Shown: positions 1 through 8,391 of the stretch, piece after piece | How the letters are laid out: the number at the start of each line of letters is the position of its first letter | Numbering within the stretch: the first letter of the stretch is position 1 | Source of the DNA: Anaerospora hongkongensis | GTDB lineage: Bacteria > Bacillota > Negativicutes > Sporomusales > DSM-15969 | Assembly: GCF_004339805.1 (NCBI RefSeq) | Contig: NZ_SLUI01000002.1 | Location: forward strand, 248,001-312,000 | Reading direction: 5' to 3' | Length of the DNA: 64,000 bases | Notes under the pieces: generated by a model | The model's database searches: none | Told to the model about the DNA's origin: nothing | The model's input: only the letters and a program-made list of their open reading frames with translations | Made by a program: the position numbers and the translations under genes

Positions 1-395
1 AAGACCGCGATGGATTGCCAGAGCTCATCGTAACTGTCGTCAGGCAGCATTCGAAAGAAGGCTGGAACTCAATTGGGATCATCTGCAAGAGCAATAGTGA
101 AGCAGAATTGCTTTTTGCTGCGCTCAAAGATCAGTTAAAGCTGCATCTGGTAACAAATGAAGATGACCATTTTCATCGGGGAATTGTGATTATGCCGTCT
201 TACCTCGCCAAAGGCCTGGAATTTGATGCTGTATTGGTCATCAATGCCGATGAAGCAAACTATAACCATTCCGAAGAACGACATATTCTGTATACCATCT
301 GCACACGGGCACTGCATCGCCTGACACTATTTTATTCGGGAACGGTTTCACCGTTTATTGAGCAGCTGGATAAAGATTTGTATAAATCGCTATAA
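1..395 (+). CDS. HelD/UvrD-like helicase, C-terminal fragment
   Basis: This is the 3' end of a gene that enters from the left; the reading frame is open from base 3 with no stop, and the first Met-like codon (TTG at 15) is probably internal. The visible ~130 residues resemble the last RecA-like domain of superfamily 1 helicases. They include a segment KGLEFDAVLV (motif V region) and an ERHILYTICTRALHRL segment (motif VI region, with the TRA-x-H-x-L pattern typical of UvrD/HelD proteins). HelD recycles stalled RNA polymerase in Bacillota, whereas UvrD/PcrA acts in repair. The short C-terminus favours HelD, but the N-terminal half that would decide is outside the window. Two hairpins follow the stop codon. 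Confidence 0.7.
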   Translation, partial: DRDGLPELIVTVVRQHSKEGWNSIGIICKSNSEAELLFAALKDQLKLHLVTNEDDHFHRGIVIMPSYLAKGLEFDAVLVINADEANYNHSEERHILYTICTRALHRLTLFYSGTVSPFIEQLDKDLYKSL

Positions 396-417
396 GAAGA
401 AAAAAAGACTAGATCTT

Positions 418-476
418 ACTTTTGGCATTGCCCCAAAAGTAACAAGAGGCATCTCAGATGAGATGCCTCCTTTTTT
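418..476 (+). terminator. Two consecutive hairpins ending the helicase gene
   Basis: The first hairpin pairs 418-425 (ACTTTTGG) with 433-440. The second has a 10-bp perfect stem, 446-455 (GAGGCATCTC) with 460-469, followed by a run of six T at 471-476. The second is a standard intrinsic terminator for the plus-strand gene. It may also serve the convergent gene ending at 478. Confidence 0.85.
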
Positions 477-477
477 G

Positions 478-1110
478 CTATGAACCACCAACAGGCAGCG
501 GCAGAACATAATAAAACACGGTGATAAAATGGGCAGCACTTCCGGCAATCACGAACAAGTGCCAAACCATATGGTTGTAAGGCAGTTTTCGCCAGAGATA
601 GAATACAGCTCCCACTGTGTAGAAGAGCCCGCCAGCAATCAGCCAGTACATTCCGGCAGCAGGCAAAGCAGCCGCGAGGGGCTTAATAAAAACTACTATA
701 AACCACCCCATGGCAATATAGCAGAATGTTGACAGCAAGTTAAACCGCTTAACAAAGAAGATCTTTAAAATCACGCCAATACCTGCGAGGCTCCAGACTA
801 CTCCAAAAACGGTCCAGCCAAGAGTTCCATGCAGCAAGACCAGCGTAAACGGAGTATAGGTACCGGCAATCAACAGGTAAATCGCCGCATGATCAAAGAT
901 TTTAAAAATATGTTTGAGCCTTTCGCTTGTAAAGCTGTGATACAGTGTAGAAGCCAGGTATAACAGAACCAGCGAAGTACCATATATACTGAAACTGACA
1001 ATGTGCCAGACCGTACCATGAAGATAAGAAGACACGATCAGCGTAATCAGGCCGGCTAAGGCAAAAATTGCACCTACGCCATGTGTAACGGCATTCATTA
1101 TTTCTTCCAT
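478..1110 (-). CDS. Hemolysin III / PAQR family membrane protein
   Basis: An integral membrane protein of about 210 residues with seven predicted hydrophobic segments. It belongs to the bacterial hemolysin III (YqfA/YplQ) branch of the PAQR superfamily. Visible family marks are NAVTHGVGAIFALAGL near the N-terminus, a STLYHSF segment after the second helix, a DHAAIYLLIAGTYTPF segment and a C-terminal HxxxH pair (HMVWHLFVIAGSAAHF), which in PAQR proteins contribute zinc-binding histidines. The start was set at the ATG at 1110 because AGGAGG lies four bases upstream and the length then matches the family; an in-frame ATG at 1185 has no such site. The biochemical role in bacteria is not established, and the hemolysin name is historical. 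Confidence 0.85.
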   Translation of the reverse strand: MEEIMNAVTHGVGAIFALAGLITLIVSSYLHGTVWHIVSFSIYGTSLVLLYLASTLYHSFTSERLKHIFKIFDHAAIYLLIAGTYTPFTLVLLHGTLGWTVFGVVWSLAGIGVILKIFFVKRFNLLSTFCYIAMGWFIVVFIKPLAAALPAAGMYWLIAGGLFYTVGAVFYLWRKLPYNHMVWHLFVIAGSAAHFITVFYYVLPLPVGGS

Positions 1111-1248
1111 AAAACCTCCTAGCCTCATTGGGACTTGTTCTGGTTCTATTATAGCATAGCTTTCCCCCAAAACTATGCTTCCCACTCAAGAAAAAACTTC
1201 CCAAGTAAGCTGAGCTGCAGAAAATAGCGGCTGGATTTTAGCTGTTCA

Positions 1249-2685
1249 CTAGACTGCCTGTTCCTCATGTTCTTTTAGATCAAGCAAAAGAAATTCTTTT
1301 CCCGAAATGCCCGGTTTAGTCATTTCTTCCGGTGATAAAATAACATCTAACCGTTCGACCGGAAGCAAGTTCTTAGCAATAATAATCTCTTTCACCGGGA
1401 TCCCGCTAGCTAAGGACTCCCGCGAGATGGCACATGCTTTTTCATACCCAATATGAGGTGAGATCGCGGTAATAATGCCGATACTATTATCGACCATTTC
1501 CTGACATCGCGCTAAATTTGCCTTAATGTTGGTAATGCAATTATAATTCAGCGCACGGATTGCATTAGTCAGAAATTCAATAGAATTAAAAAGATTATAG
1601 GCAATCACTGGCTCCATCACATTTAGCTCAAATTGACCGGCTTCAACGGCTAAGCTGATAGTTAAATCATTGCCGCACACCTGAAAAGCAACCTGATTCA
1701 CCACTTCCGGTATTACGGGATTAATTTTCCCTGGCATAATAGATGAGCCTGGCTGCATAGCCGGAAGCAAAATTTCATTAAAACCGCATTTAGGTCCTGA
1801 TGCCATCAGCCGTAAATCATTGGCTATTTTTGATAATGCCAGTGCGCTGACTTTTAGAGCACTGGAGAATTCGGCCAAGTCATCTGTATTCTGCGTAGCG
1901 TCAACCAGATTGGGTGACAACACAAAATGCTCCCCTGTCAGTAGCCCGATTTGCCTTACTACTTCCTCAACATATTCCGGCTCGGCATTTAAGCCGGTTC
2001 CTACAGCGGTCGCTCCCATATTGATGCAGTATAACTTAGCCATCGCCGTTTTTACCCGGTTCGCAGCCCTGTTAACAACACTCGCATACGCATTAAATTC
2101 CTGTCCCAGTGTAATGGGAACTGCATCCTGAAGATGGGTCCGGCCCATTTTTAATACACGGGAGAACTCTTCCGCCTTGCAGGATAAAGAAGCTCCTAAG
2201 CCAACGAATTCCTTAATTAAATGGTTGGCTTTTCGAATAGTGGCAATACGGATCGCGGTGGGGATAACATCATTAGTAGACTGAGACATGTTTACATGGT
2301 TATTGGGTGACACAATATCATAAGTGCCCTTCTTGCCGCCGAGCTTTTCTATCGCAAGATTAGCTATCACTTCATTGACATTCATGTTAATAGAAGTCCC
2401 GGCCCCGCCCTGTATACTATCCGCAACAAACTGTTCATGCCAATTGCCGTCAATAATCTCTTCGGCTGATTGGACAACTGCCGTGCCAACATCGGGTGAT
2501 AATTGTCCTGTCAGGATATTCGCCTTGGCTGCCGCCTTTTTAATAATAGCTAAGGCAATAATAAAATCCCGGTTTATCTTATGACCGGTAATCGAAAAAT
2601 TATGGACAGCACGTTTGGTTTGAACTCCATAGTATGCGTCATCCGGCAAGTCCATTTCTCCCAAAAAATCGTGTTCTGTACGCAT
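1249..2685 (-). CDS. aspA: Aspartate ammonia-lyase (aspartase)
   Basis: A 478-residue member of the fumarase/aspartase superfamily, predicted to convert L-aspartate reversibly to fumarate and ammonia in the cytoplasm. The superfamily signature GSSIMPGKINP is present, carrying the flexible loop with the catalytic serine. So are the upstream conserved blocks MGRTHLQDAVPITLGQ and MSQSTNDVIPTA. The N-terminal RTEHDFLGEMDLP and the length favour aspartase over class II fumarase, but the two cannot be separated with certainty by eye. The ATG at 2685 has a GGGAGAG ribosome site eight bases upstream; a longer in-frame start at 2763 lies inside a repeat-rich leader. Aspartase would feed fumarate respiration or fermentation. 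The gene stands alone, with tandem TTGTATA repeats just upstream. Confidence 0.85.
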   Translation of the reverse strand: MRTEHDFLGEMDLPDDAYYGVQTKRAVHNFSITGHKINRDFIIALAIIKKAAAKANILTGQLSPDVGTAVVQSAEEIIDGNWHEQFVADSIQGGAGTSINMNVNEVIANLAIEKLGGKKGTYDIVSPNNHVNMSQSTNDVIPTAIRIATIRKANHLIKEFVGLGASLSCKAEEFSRVLKMGRTHLQDAVPITLGQEFNAYASVVNRAANRVKTAMAKLYCINMGATAVGTGLNAEPEYVEEVVRQIGLLTGEHFVLSPNLVDATQNTDDLAEFSSALKVSALALSKIANDLRLMASGPKCGFNEILLPAMQPGSSIMPGKINPVIPEVVNQVAFQVCGNDLTISLAVEAGQFELNVMEPVIAYNLFNSIEFLTNAIRALNYNCITNIKANLARCQEMVDNSIGIITAISPHIGYEKACAISRESLASGIPVKEIIIAKNLLPVERLDVILSPEEMTKPGISGKEFLLLDLKEHEEQAV

Positions 2686-2721
2686 AAACCACACTCTCCC
2701 TATTAAATATTTGAAACACTC

Positions 2722-2742
2722 TTGTATATTGTATATTGTATA
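2722..2742 (-). promoter_or_regulatory. Three tandem 7-bp repeats upstream of aspA
   Basis: The heptamer TTGTATA is repeated perfectly three times (2722-2728, 2729-2735, 2736-2742). On the transcribed strand this gives overlapping TATACAA units, each close to a -10 hexamer, about 40 bases before the aspA start. It could be the promoter, an operator for a dimeric regulator, or a slippage-prone switch. None of these is proven. Confidence 0.4.
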
Positions 2743-2850
2743 CATTATGCAGAGATATTTCAAATAAGATCTTTCCGCTTATTTAAAAAATCCTCAGAAA
2801 CAGCTTCTCTGTCCCCTTGTTTTAGGGGAAAAAGCGAAAGAAAGAACAAA

Positions 2851-2880
2851 GCGCTCAACTATTTCAAAATAGCTAAGCGC
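2851..2880 (-). terminator. Terminator at the end of the pdu operon
   Basis: GCGCT (2851-2855) pairs with AGCGC (2876-2880), and CTATTT (2859-2864) pairs with AAATAG (2867-2872). Reading the minus strand, the hairpin is followed by a T-rich tract (TTTGTTCTTTCTTTC). It lies just after the last gene of the operon. Confidence 0.65.
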
Positions 2881-2904
2881 CTTGCTGCCGTATCGATTCC
2901 GGAA

Positions 2905-3675
2905 TTAACTCAAGAAGAGAAGAACGATGGTCGTTAATACTGCAATGGTAATTGCCGGCGGATCAACATGCGTGTTGCCGCTGTTGAAGGTTTTGCCCAC
3001 AAAGTCGCCCACAAAGGCTCCTAATATGCCAAACAGTGCGCCAAACCACAGGCTGCCGGTAGCTGCAGCGGCAACCGCCGCCGGTAGTGCGAGATGATGA
3101 GTAACAGGACCCACTCCCATAAACTGAACCAGAATCAGACTTGTCGCTGCTATGCCAAAGCCCAGAATAACATTTTTCGTAACTATTGTCGCATAAGCGG
3201 AAATCAGCCCTACACCCAGCCCTAATACTAAAAGAGCTGCAGCCGAACTGCGGTCGGGCAGGGTATACGCTCCAAACAGTTTGCCATTGCCAAAAATAAG
3301 TCTCGCAACGATACCGGATAGCCCTACAGTTAAGGCAACCGTATCGGTAGGAACAGCCGCACCGGCGAGTAATTTTTGTATGATAAGTCCACCGGCACCG
3401 AATATACCGCCAATTACGAGGACAGGTCCATTATTATATTTGATTAAAGGCGTTAAGATATCGTTACCGGCAGTAAGATCTTTCTTGCCGGCATAGGCTG
3501 CTGCCGCAACGCCGGCAGCAAAGGAAATATGGGGACCAAAATAAGGGCCGAAGGCCATGTCGGGATTGTTGATTAAGACTAGAATACCGCACATGATAAA
3601 GGCCGGAAGTCCGCCCACTGCCGCAGCAAAGACACCGCCGCCAAAGGCTGCCGCCAACTCATTGAAAGCAAACAC
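2905..3675 (-). CDS. Polytopic membrane protein, last gene of the pdu operon
   Basis: A 256-residue, strongly hydrophobic protein with about eight predicted membrane segments, rich in Gly and Ala. Its loops carry FGPYFGPHISFAAG, FGAYTLPDRSS and VGPVTHHLALP. I do not recognise a named family. It starts with GTG at 3675 preceded by AGGGGGAG, and follows pduT in the same direction with a short gap, so it is co-transcribed with the microcompartment genes and ends at the operon terminator. Known pdu operons carry a diol/glycerol diffusion facilitator (PduF, MIP family), but this protein has no NPA motifs and is not a MIP channel. It could be a transporter for substrate, propionate or a cobamide precursor; this is inference from position only. 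Confidence 0.6.
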   Translation of the reverse strand: MFAFNELAAAFGGGVFAAAVGGLPAFIMCGILVLINNPDMAFGPYFGPHISFAAGVAAAAYAGKKDLTAGNDILTPLIKYNNGPVLVIGGIFGAGGLIIQKLLAGAAVPTDTVALTVGLSGIVARLIFGNGKLFGAYTLPDRSSAAALLVLGLGVGLISAYATIVTKNVILGFGIAATSLILVQFMGVGPVTHHLALPAAVAAAATGSLWFGALFGILGAFVGDFVGKTFNSGNTHVDPPAITIAVLTTIVLLFLS

Positions 3676-3707
3676 GATTCATCTCCCCCTGTTCTCTCTT
3701 CCCGATT

Positions 3708-4259
3708 TTAAAACAACGAGGCATGCAGGCCCTGATGGGGAGCAGCGATAACAAGCTGATCAACCAGAAATCCGCTTTCTTCTATCGCTCTGCTGCCTGC
3801 CCGTACGGCAGCAGTCACGGCACCAACCTCTCCACTTAACGAGACAACCGCCTTTCCCCCCATACCCCGGGCAAGCCGCACTTCCAAAAGGTCTACAGCT
3901 GCCGCCTTTACCGCCTGGTCGGCGGCAACGATTGCCGAAGCTACAGAATAACTTTCAATAATGCCGAGCGACCTTATTTTCTTAATTTCCGTACAGCCTG
4001 ACAAGGCCGGAAAAACACTGGGGTGGATATTGGGCAGGACAAATTCATCAACAATGTTTTCGGAGCCGCCTGCTGCCAACCCACTGCGTACCGCACTTTG
4101 TACCGCCCCTACATCTCCGCTGACCATAGCAACATACTTACCCGGACACAGCGGCTGGGCCAGAATCAATTCAACATTGGCCGCCTTGAGCATAGCATCG
4201 GCGACTAAAATCCCTTTGGTTATATTCTTTATCTCCAATAGTCCAATCGCATGTTTCAT
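3708..4259 (-). CDS. pduT: Microcompartment shell protein PduT (tandem BMC)
   Basis: A 183-residue trimeric shell protein with two BMC domains in tandem (about 3-85 and 95-180). In Salmonella PduT a 4Fe-4S cluster sits on the three-fold axis, held by a Cys in the pore loop of domain 2 within a GGKC motif. Here that loop reads GMGGKAVVS, so the residue is Ala (position 137). The only cysteines are Cys38 in the domain 1 pore loop (LCPGK, also present in Salmonella) and Cys89 between the domains. Either the cluster is absent or another Cys holds it. The gene lies directly after pduS, its expected electron-transfer partner. The ATG at 4259 follows GGGGGAG. Confidence 0.9.
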   Translation of the reverse strand: MKHAIGLLEIKNITKGILVADAMLKAANVELILAQPLCPGKYVAMVSGDVGAVQSAVRSGLAAGGSENIVDEFVLPNIHPSVFPALSGCTEIKKIRSLGIIESYSVASAIVAADQAVKAAAVDLLEVRLARGMGGKAVVSLSGEVGAVTAAVRAGSRAIEESGFLVDQLVIAAPHQGLHASLF

Positions 4260-4278
4260 TTTCTTCTCCCCCTGCCGC

Positions 4279-5610
4279 CTACATCGCTCTGATCACAATG
4301 CTGTCATCAACCGCCACTACCGTACCGGCAATGCTGGCGTGGACATTTGCACCAACTGCCGCTCCTTCGGGGATCACGCCAATTAATTCTCCCCGCTGTA
4401 CTGCCGAGCCTGCCGCCACTACTGCCTTGGCAGGCGCGCCAATGTGCTGGGATAACGGAATTCGTACCTCATGCACCGCAATGGCCGGAGACTCTAATGG
4501 TGCCTGTACGTCATACCGGTCAAGCCCCAGCCGGTACAACAGCCGTTTCGTCGGAATTCTCCGGTGTTCACGGGTTCCTAAAACAGCAGCCGGTGCGGCA
4601 TGGTGAGGGTTACGGATACCTGCTTTAGCCAGCTGACGCTTCAGCTCGCCATTTACCCGCCGGGGTGATAAGCCCATGGTGCAGCCAAACGTATCACAGG
4701 CACCACATTCGGAGCATAGGAACGCCTTTGTCAGCACTTCTGTTTCTGTTAACTGCCCCCTGCCGATTGCCTGCATGATACGGTGAGGCTGCAGGCTGTG
4801 CCCCAGCAGATGACGCGGACAGGCATCGGTACAGGCCATACAGTTGCAGCAGACTGCTTTCGCCCGGTTAGCAATAATATTCCAGGGCATGCTCTTTTCC
4901 GTAACGAGCGAGTGATCCTGCGGCAGCACGATAATACCGCCTGTTGTTTTGGTAACGGGCGCCTGAGGTGTCGTTAAGCGCCCCATCATAGGCCCGCCGT
5001 CAATCACTCGATAGTCACCGATGCAGGCGCCTCCCGCCAGGGCAATAACTTCACTAATCGGCAGGCCAACAGGTACTTTAACTGTTATCGGCCTTACCAC
5101 TGCACCGGTTACGGTAACATATTTTTCGGTAACAGGAATTCCTTCCAACGCCTGCGTAACATTCAGCAGTGTTTCCACATTGGTCACAACGACGCCTACA
5201 TTAAGCGGTATACCACCTTCCGGTACAATGCGGCCAGTCACTTCGTGAACAAGTACCTGTTCGTCACCGGCCGGATAAAAATCCGGTAAATAAAACAACT
5301 GAACTTCCGTTTCCTTGAGCTGCGAAAGAGCAGTTGAAATATTCTGAACTGCCGCTTCATACTTACGCTTCAGGCCGATGTAACCGCGTCTGGCTCCAGT
5401 AGCCAGCATGATCGTTTTTAAACCAATAATCAGCTTGCTGCATTCTGCCGCCATGATATGCTGATGTGCTCTAAGCAGCGGTTCACACTCGGCACCATTG
5501 GCAATCACCACATCGACAGCGGCACTCAGTTTTAAATGGGTTGGGAAGCCGGCTCCGCCGGCTCCTACTACGCCCGCTGCCTTAACGGCAGCTATAATTT
5601 CTTCTTTCAT
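4279..5610 (-). CDS. pduS: Cobalamin reductase PduS (RnfC-like)
   Basis: A 443-residue flavin and iron-sulfur protein, predicted to reduce cob(III)alamin/cob(II)alamin so that PduO can re-adenosylate it inside the microcompartment. The N-terminal half has the RnfC/NuoF-like Rossmann region with GAGGAGFPTHLK and GAECEP. Two cysteine clusters follow, CNCMACTDACP and CSECGACDTFGC, consistent with two 4Fe-4S centres. A SLBB-like segment (VTGAVVRPITVKVPVG) lies between, and the C-terminus is a lipoyl-like hairpin domain. Length and order match family PduS proteins. It sits between pduP and pduT; PduT binds PduS in Salmonella. Confidence 0.92.
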   Translation of the reverse strand: MKEEIIAAVKAAGVVGAGGAGFPTHLKLSAAVDVVIANGAECEPLLRAHQHIMAAECSKLIIGLKTIMLATGARRGYIGLKRKYEAAVQNISTALSQLKETEVQLFYLPDFYPAGDEQVLVHEVTGRIVPEGGIPLNVGVVVTNVETLLNVTQALEGIPVTEKYVTVTGAVVRPITVKVPVGLPISEVIALAGGACIGDYRVIDGGPMMGRLTTPQAPVTKTTGGIIVLPQDHSLVTEKSMPWNIIANRAKAVCCNCMACTDACPRHLLGHSLQPHRIMQAIGRGQLTETEVLTKAFLCSECGACDTFGCTMGLSPRRVNGELKRQLAKAGIRNPHHAAPAAVLGTREHRRIPTKRLLYRLGLDRYDVQAPLESPAIAVHEVRIPLSQHIGAPAKAVVAAGSAVQRGELIGVIPEGAAVGANVHASIAGTVVAVDDSIVIRAM

Positions 5611-5637
5611 CGTTCCACCCGCTTCCTTATGTAGCCA

Positions 5638-7071
5638 CTAAACGATGGAAAATGCATCAACAAGAACGCACCGGCGCTGCCGGGTAAAGCTGCGGGGTGA
5701 AGTCAAGCCTTCTCCCGTCGGTCCGGCAATTGTAAAGGTGGAAAATCCTTCTCCGCCAACGCCGATACCAGCAAAGGACGGGGCATTTTTAACGAAAATC
5801 GTTGTCTCTACCGCCTTGGCAAATCGGGTCAGGTGATCTACATTCTTGGAGTGCATGATGGCCGTGTGCCGATTACCATGCTCTACCTTCACCGCCAATT
5901 CAATGGCAGCGTCGATATCCTTCACTTGTACTACAGGCAAAACCGGCATCATCAACTCTTCCACAACAAAGGGATGTTCGGCCTCAGTTTCACATAAAAC
6001 AACACGAATGCCGTCCGGCACTTGAATGCCGATTTTACTTAAAATAAATTGAGCATCTTTGCCGACATAATCTTTATTGATACCATAGGATTTTTTGGGT
6101 TTCTCCGTGCAGCCTTTGGCCATTTGCTCTTCTTTTTCCGTCATAATAACAGTCAGCAGCCGTTCGGTTTCTTCCCGGGTAATAAGATAGGCCCCGTATT
6201 TTTGCATATAGCTGATTAATTGGTCGGCTATGCGCCCTACAGCAATGACTTCTTTTTCCGCAATGCAGGGCAGATTGTTGTCAAAAGAGCAGCCGGCAAT
6301 AATATCTCTGGCCGCTTTTTCAATATCCGCGGTTTCATCAACGACGGCCGGAGGATTGCCTGCACCTGCACCAATCGCTTTTTTGCCGCAGGACATAACA
6401 GCCTTGACCACTGCCGGTCCGCCTGTGGCAACAAGCATATTAATTCCGCTGTGATTCATCATTGCATTTGTTGCTTCAATAGAGGGCTGCGCAACGGCAG
6501 TCAGCAGATTAGCAGGCCCTCCGGCTTTCACAATTGCTTTATTGAGCAGCCGGATGGTCCTCAGGGAAGTATTCTTGGCTGTCGGATGGGGGCTGAAAAC
6601 TACGGCATTGCCGGCAGCAATCATCCCGATCCCATTGCAGATAACTGTTTCCGACGGATTAGTGGTCGGTGTAATTGAGCCAATTACACCATAGGGGGCC
6701 ATTTCCAAAAGTGTTAAACCCCGGTCCCCTGTCCAGGCCTCGGTGCGAAGATCTTCGGTTCCGGGAGTTTTCATTGCAGCCAGCCGGTTTTTTACCGCCT
6801 TATCCTCGACACGTCCCATTCCTGATTCGCTGACAGCCATCTCGGCCAGCTCAACGGCATGTTCACAAATGGTTTGGCGCATCGCGGCAATTAACGCTTC
6901 CCGTTTTTCAAGCGATACTGTTTTGAGTTCTTTATGAGCAATGCGTGCTGCGGCAACGGCTTCATCAATGGTGGCAAAAATCCCGCTGCCATAACAGTCG
7001 TTGGTTTCCCGGTCACGCATCTTTGCAATAACTTCCGACGTAATTTGTGCAATCAATTGTTGATTTATCAT
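5638..7071 (-). CDS. pduP: CoA-acylating propionaldehyde dehydrogenase PduP
   Basis: A 477-residue CoA-dependent aldehyde dehydrogenase that oxidises propionaldehyde (or 3-hydroxypropionaldehyde) with NAD+ and CoA to the acyl-CoA inside the microcompartment. The N-terminal INQQLIAQITSEVIAKM helix is an amphipathic encapsulation peptide of the type that targets PduP to the shell, and a short linker follows. The dehydrogenase domain carries TPTTNPSETV, the GAGNPPAVVDETAD block and the catalytic-cysteine motif DNNLPCIAEKE. The ATG at 7071 has GGAGG nine bases upstream. The gene follows pduO and precedes pduS. Confidence 0.95.
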   Translation of the reverse strand: MINQQLIAQITSEVIAKMRDRETNDCYGSGIFATIDEAVAAARIAHKELKTVSLEKREALIAAMRQTICEHAVELAEMAVSESGMGRVEDKAVKNRLAAMKTPGTEDLRTEAWTGDRGLTLLEMAPYGVIGSITPTTNPSETVICNGIGMIAAGNAVVFSPHPTAKNTSLRTIRLLNKAIVKAGGPANLLTAVAQPSIEATNAMMNHSGINMLVATGGPAVVKAVMSCGKKAIGAGAGNPPAVVDETADIEKAARDIIAGCSFDNNLPCIAEKEVIAVGRIADQLISYMQKYGAYLITREETERLLTVIMTEKEEQMAKGCTEKPKKSYGINKDYVGKDAQFILSKIGIQVPDGIRVVLCETEAEHPFVVEELMMPVLPVVQVKDIDAAIELAVKVEHGNRHTAIMHSKNVDHLTRFAKAVETTIFVKNAPSFAGIGVGGEGFSTFTIAGPTGEGLTSPRSFTRQRRCVLVDAFSIV

Positions 7072-7101
7072 GATCCGTTCCTCCCTCCGGGTTAACCGTA
7101 A

Positions 7102-8073
7102 TTACCACGCTGCTATCCCGGCTTTCGCTACCATACTGTCTTCCTCTACCGTCCCGCCGCTTACGCCGATTGCCGCAACAATTCTGTCCCCGGCAAAAAT
7201 GGGAATTCCACCGCCAAAGACGATAAAGCGCCCATTATTAGCCGTATTCAAGCCATACAGTTCCTGTCCGGGAGCTACGGACAGCGCGGCTTGCCCGGTA
7301 GAAGTTTTGAGTGCTGCAGCGGTGTACGCTTTATCCAGCGCCAGAGAAATACTTGCCAGCAATGCATCGTCCATGCGCTGCTGTGCTATGAGATTCCCGC
7401 CAGGATCAACTACCGCAATAACCATGGGAACACCTAGCTCCATAGCTTTTTGTTCAGCCGCGGCAATTGCCCTTTTGGCCTTATCCAGCAGTTTTTCCAC
7501 CCCTTCCGGCTTGGGATCACGCAGTTTGTCAACTACACCACTGGTAACTGCCGCTATCAGATCCTGCTGCTCAACACATCGTGCCAGCACAAACAGGAGA
7601 TCCGATAAACGGTTTAAGTATAAGGCCACACTTTTAGGTACGGCGGCAGTACGGCTGATCTCCACTACATACCGTTCGGCACGGCGAACGATGGTACGTG
7701 CCAAATCCAGTGCAGAACTGCAGGTAGTAGCTCCCGGTGTCACAAAATAAGCTTGCTGAATGCGCCGCTCATCAAGTACGTCGATCGTTTTTTCCAGTTT
7801 ATGCACATGCTCGACCGTAATCCTCGGCTCACTGCCCTCCAAACTTCCTTCTGTTGCAAGATCGGCATTTAATTGGATTAAATCCCGCTGCAGACCGTAG
7901 ACAATATCACTTGCCCAGGACTTATCCGCCATATACGATCTTGCCAGTCCCATTGCGGCGTTCGCTTCGTCTACCGTGCCATAAGCATGTACCCGGATAT
8001 GATCTTTACCCACGCGTTGCTTGCTCAGCAGGCTGGTTTGCCCGTCATCGCCTGTTTTTGTATATACTTTCAT
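7102..8073 (-). CDS. pduO: Cobalamin adenosyltransferase PduO with GlcG-type C-domain
   Basis: A two-domain protein of 323 residues. Residues 1-175 are a PduO-type ATP:cob(I)alamin adenosyltransferase, with the ATP-binding N-terminus YTKTGDDGQTSLL, an AYGTVDEANAAMGLAR block and the signature RTIVRRAERYVV followed by LNRLSDLLFVLAR. Residues 185-323 are a GlcG/HbpS-like (DUF336) domain with AVVDPGGNLIAQQRMD and FGGGIPIFAGDRIVAAIGVSG. It regenerates adenosylcobalamin for the dehydratase from the cob(I)alamin made by PduS. The fused two-domain form is the same as in Salmonella. The start is three bases after the pduN stop, so translation is probably coupled. Confidence 0.95.
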   Translation of the reverse strand: MKVYTKTGDDGQTSLLSKQRVGKDHIRVHAYGTVDEANAAMGLARSYMADKSWASDIVYGLQRDLIQLNADLATEGSLEGSEPRITVEHVHKLEKTIDVLDERRIQQAYFVTPGATTCSSALDLARTIVRRAERYVVEISRTAAVPKSVALYLNRLSDLLFVLARCVEQQDLIAAVTSGVVDKLRDPKPEGVEKLLDKAKRAIAAAEQKAMELGVPMVIAVVDPGGNLIAQQRMDDALLASISLALDKAYTAAALKTSTGQAALSVAPGQELYGLNTANNGRFIVFGGGIPIFAGDRIVAAIGVSGGTVEEDSMVAKAGIAAW

Positions 8074-8075
8074 GC

Positions 8076-8363
8076 TCAGTTACTCCCAAGTAAGTCTTTA
8101 TTGATCTCAATACTGTCAATAATCCCTACTATTGCCGCATCAACTGCAGCCTGAGGATTGCCGATTACATGACGGGCGGAACTGCCTTCGACAACTAGCA
8201 CTGTTTCACCCGTACCGGCCCCGATTGTATCTACAGCAACCACCGGTGAACGCCTCTCCTTGGAGATCAGTTCAATCGGCCGCACAATAAGCAGTTTACT
8301 GCCTGTTAAGCTGTCATCTTTCGGTGTGGCAACAAGGGTGCCGATCACCATTCCTACCCACAT
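8076..8363 (-). CDS. pduN: Microcompartment vertex protein PduN
   Basis: A 95-residue protein of the EutN/CcmL pentamer family that caps shell vertices. It opens with GMVIGTLVATPKDDSLTGSKLLIVRP and contains VDTIGAGTGETVLVVEGSSAR, the two most conserved blocks of the family. The ATG at 8363 is preceded by an AAAGGA site; a second Met four residues on (MVIGTL) is another possible start. It is the only vertex protein in the operon, as expected. Pentamers are needed to close the polyhedron. Confidence 0.93.
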   Translation of the reverse strand: MWVGMVIGTLVATPKDDSLTGSKLLIVRPIELISKERRSPVVAVDTIGAGTGETVLVVEGSSARHVIGNPQAAVDAAIVGIIDSIEINKDLLGSN

Positions 8364-8391
8364 ATAAACGCATCCTTTCCTTTGCCTTGCT

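Noticed and set aside
7070..7750. 226-codon plus-strand frame opposite pduO
   Set aside because: It is a shadow of pduO, rich in Ser/Thr/Ala, and has no family likeness.
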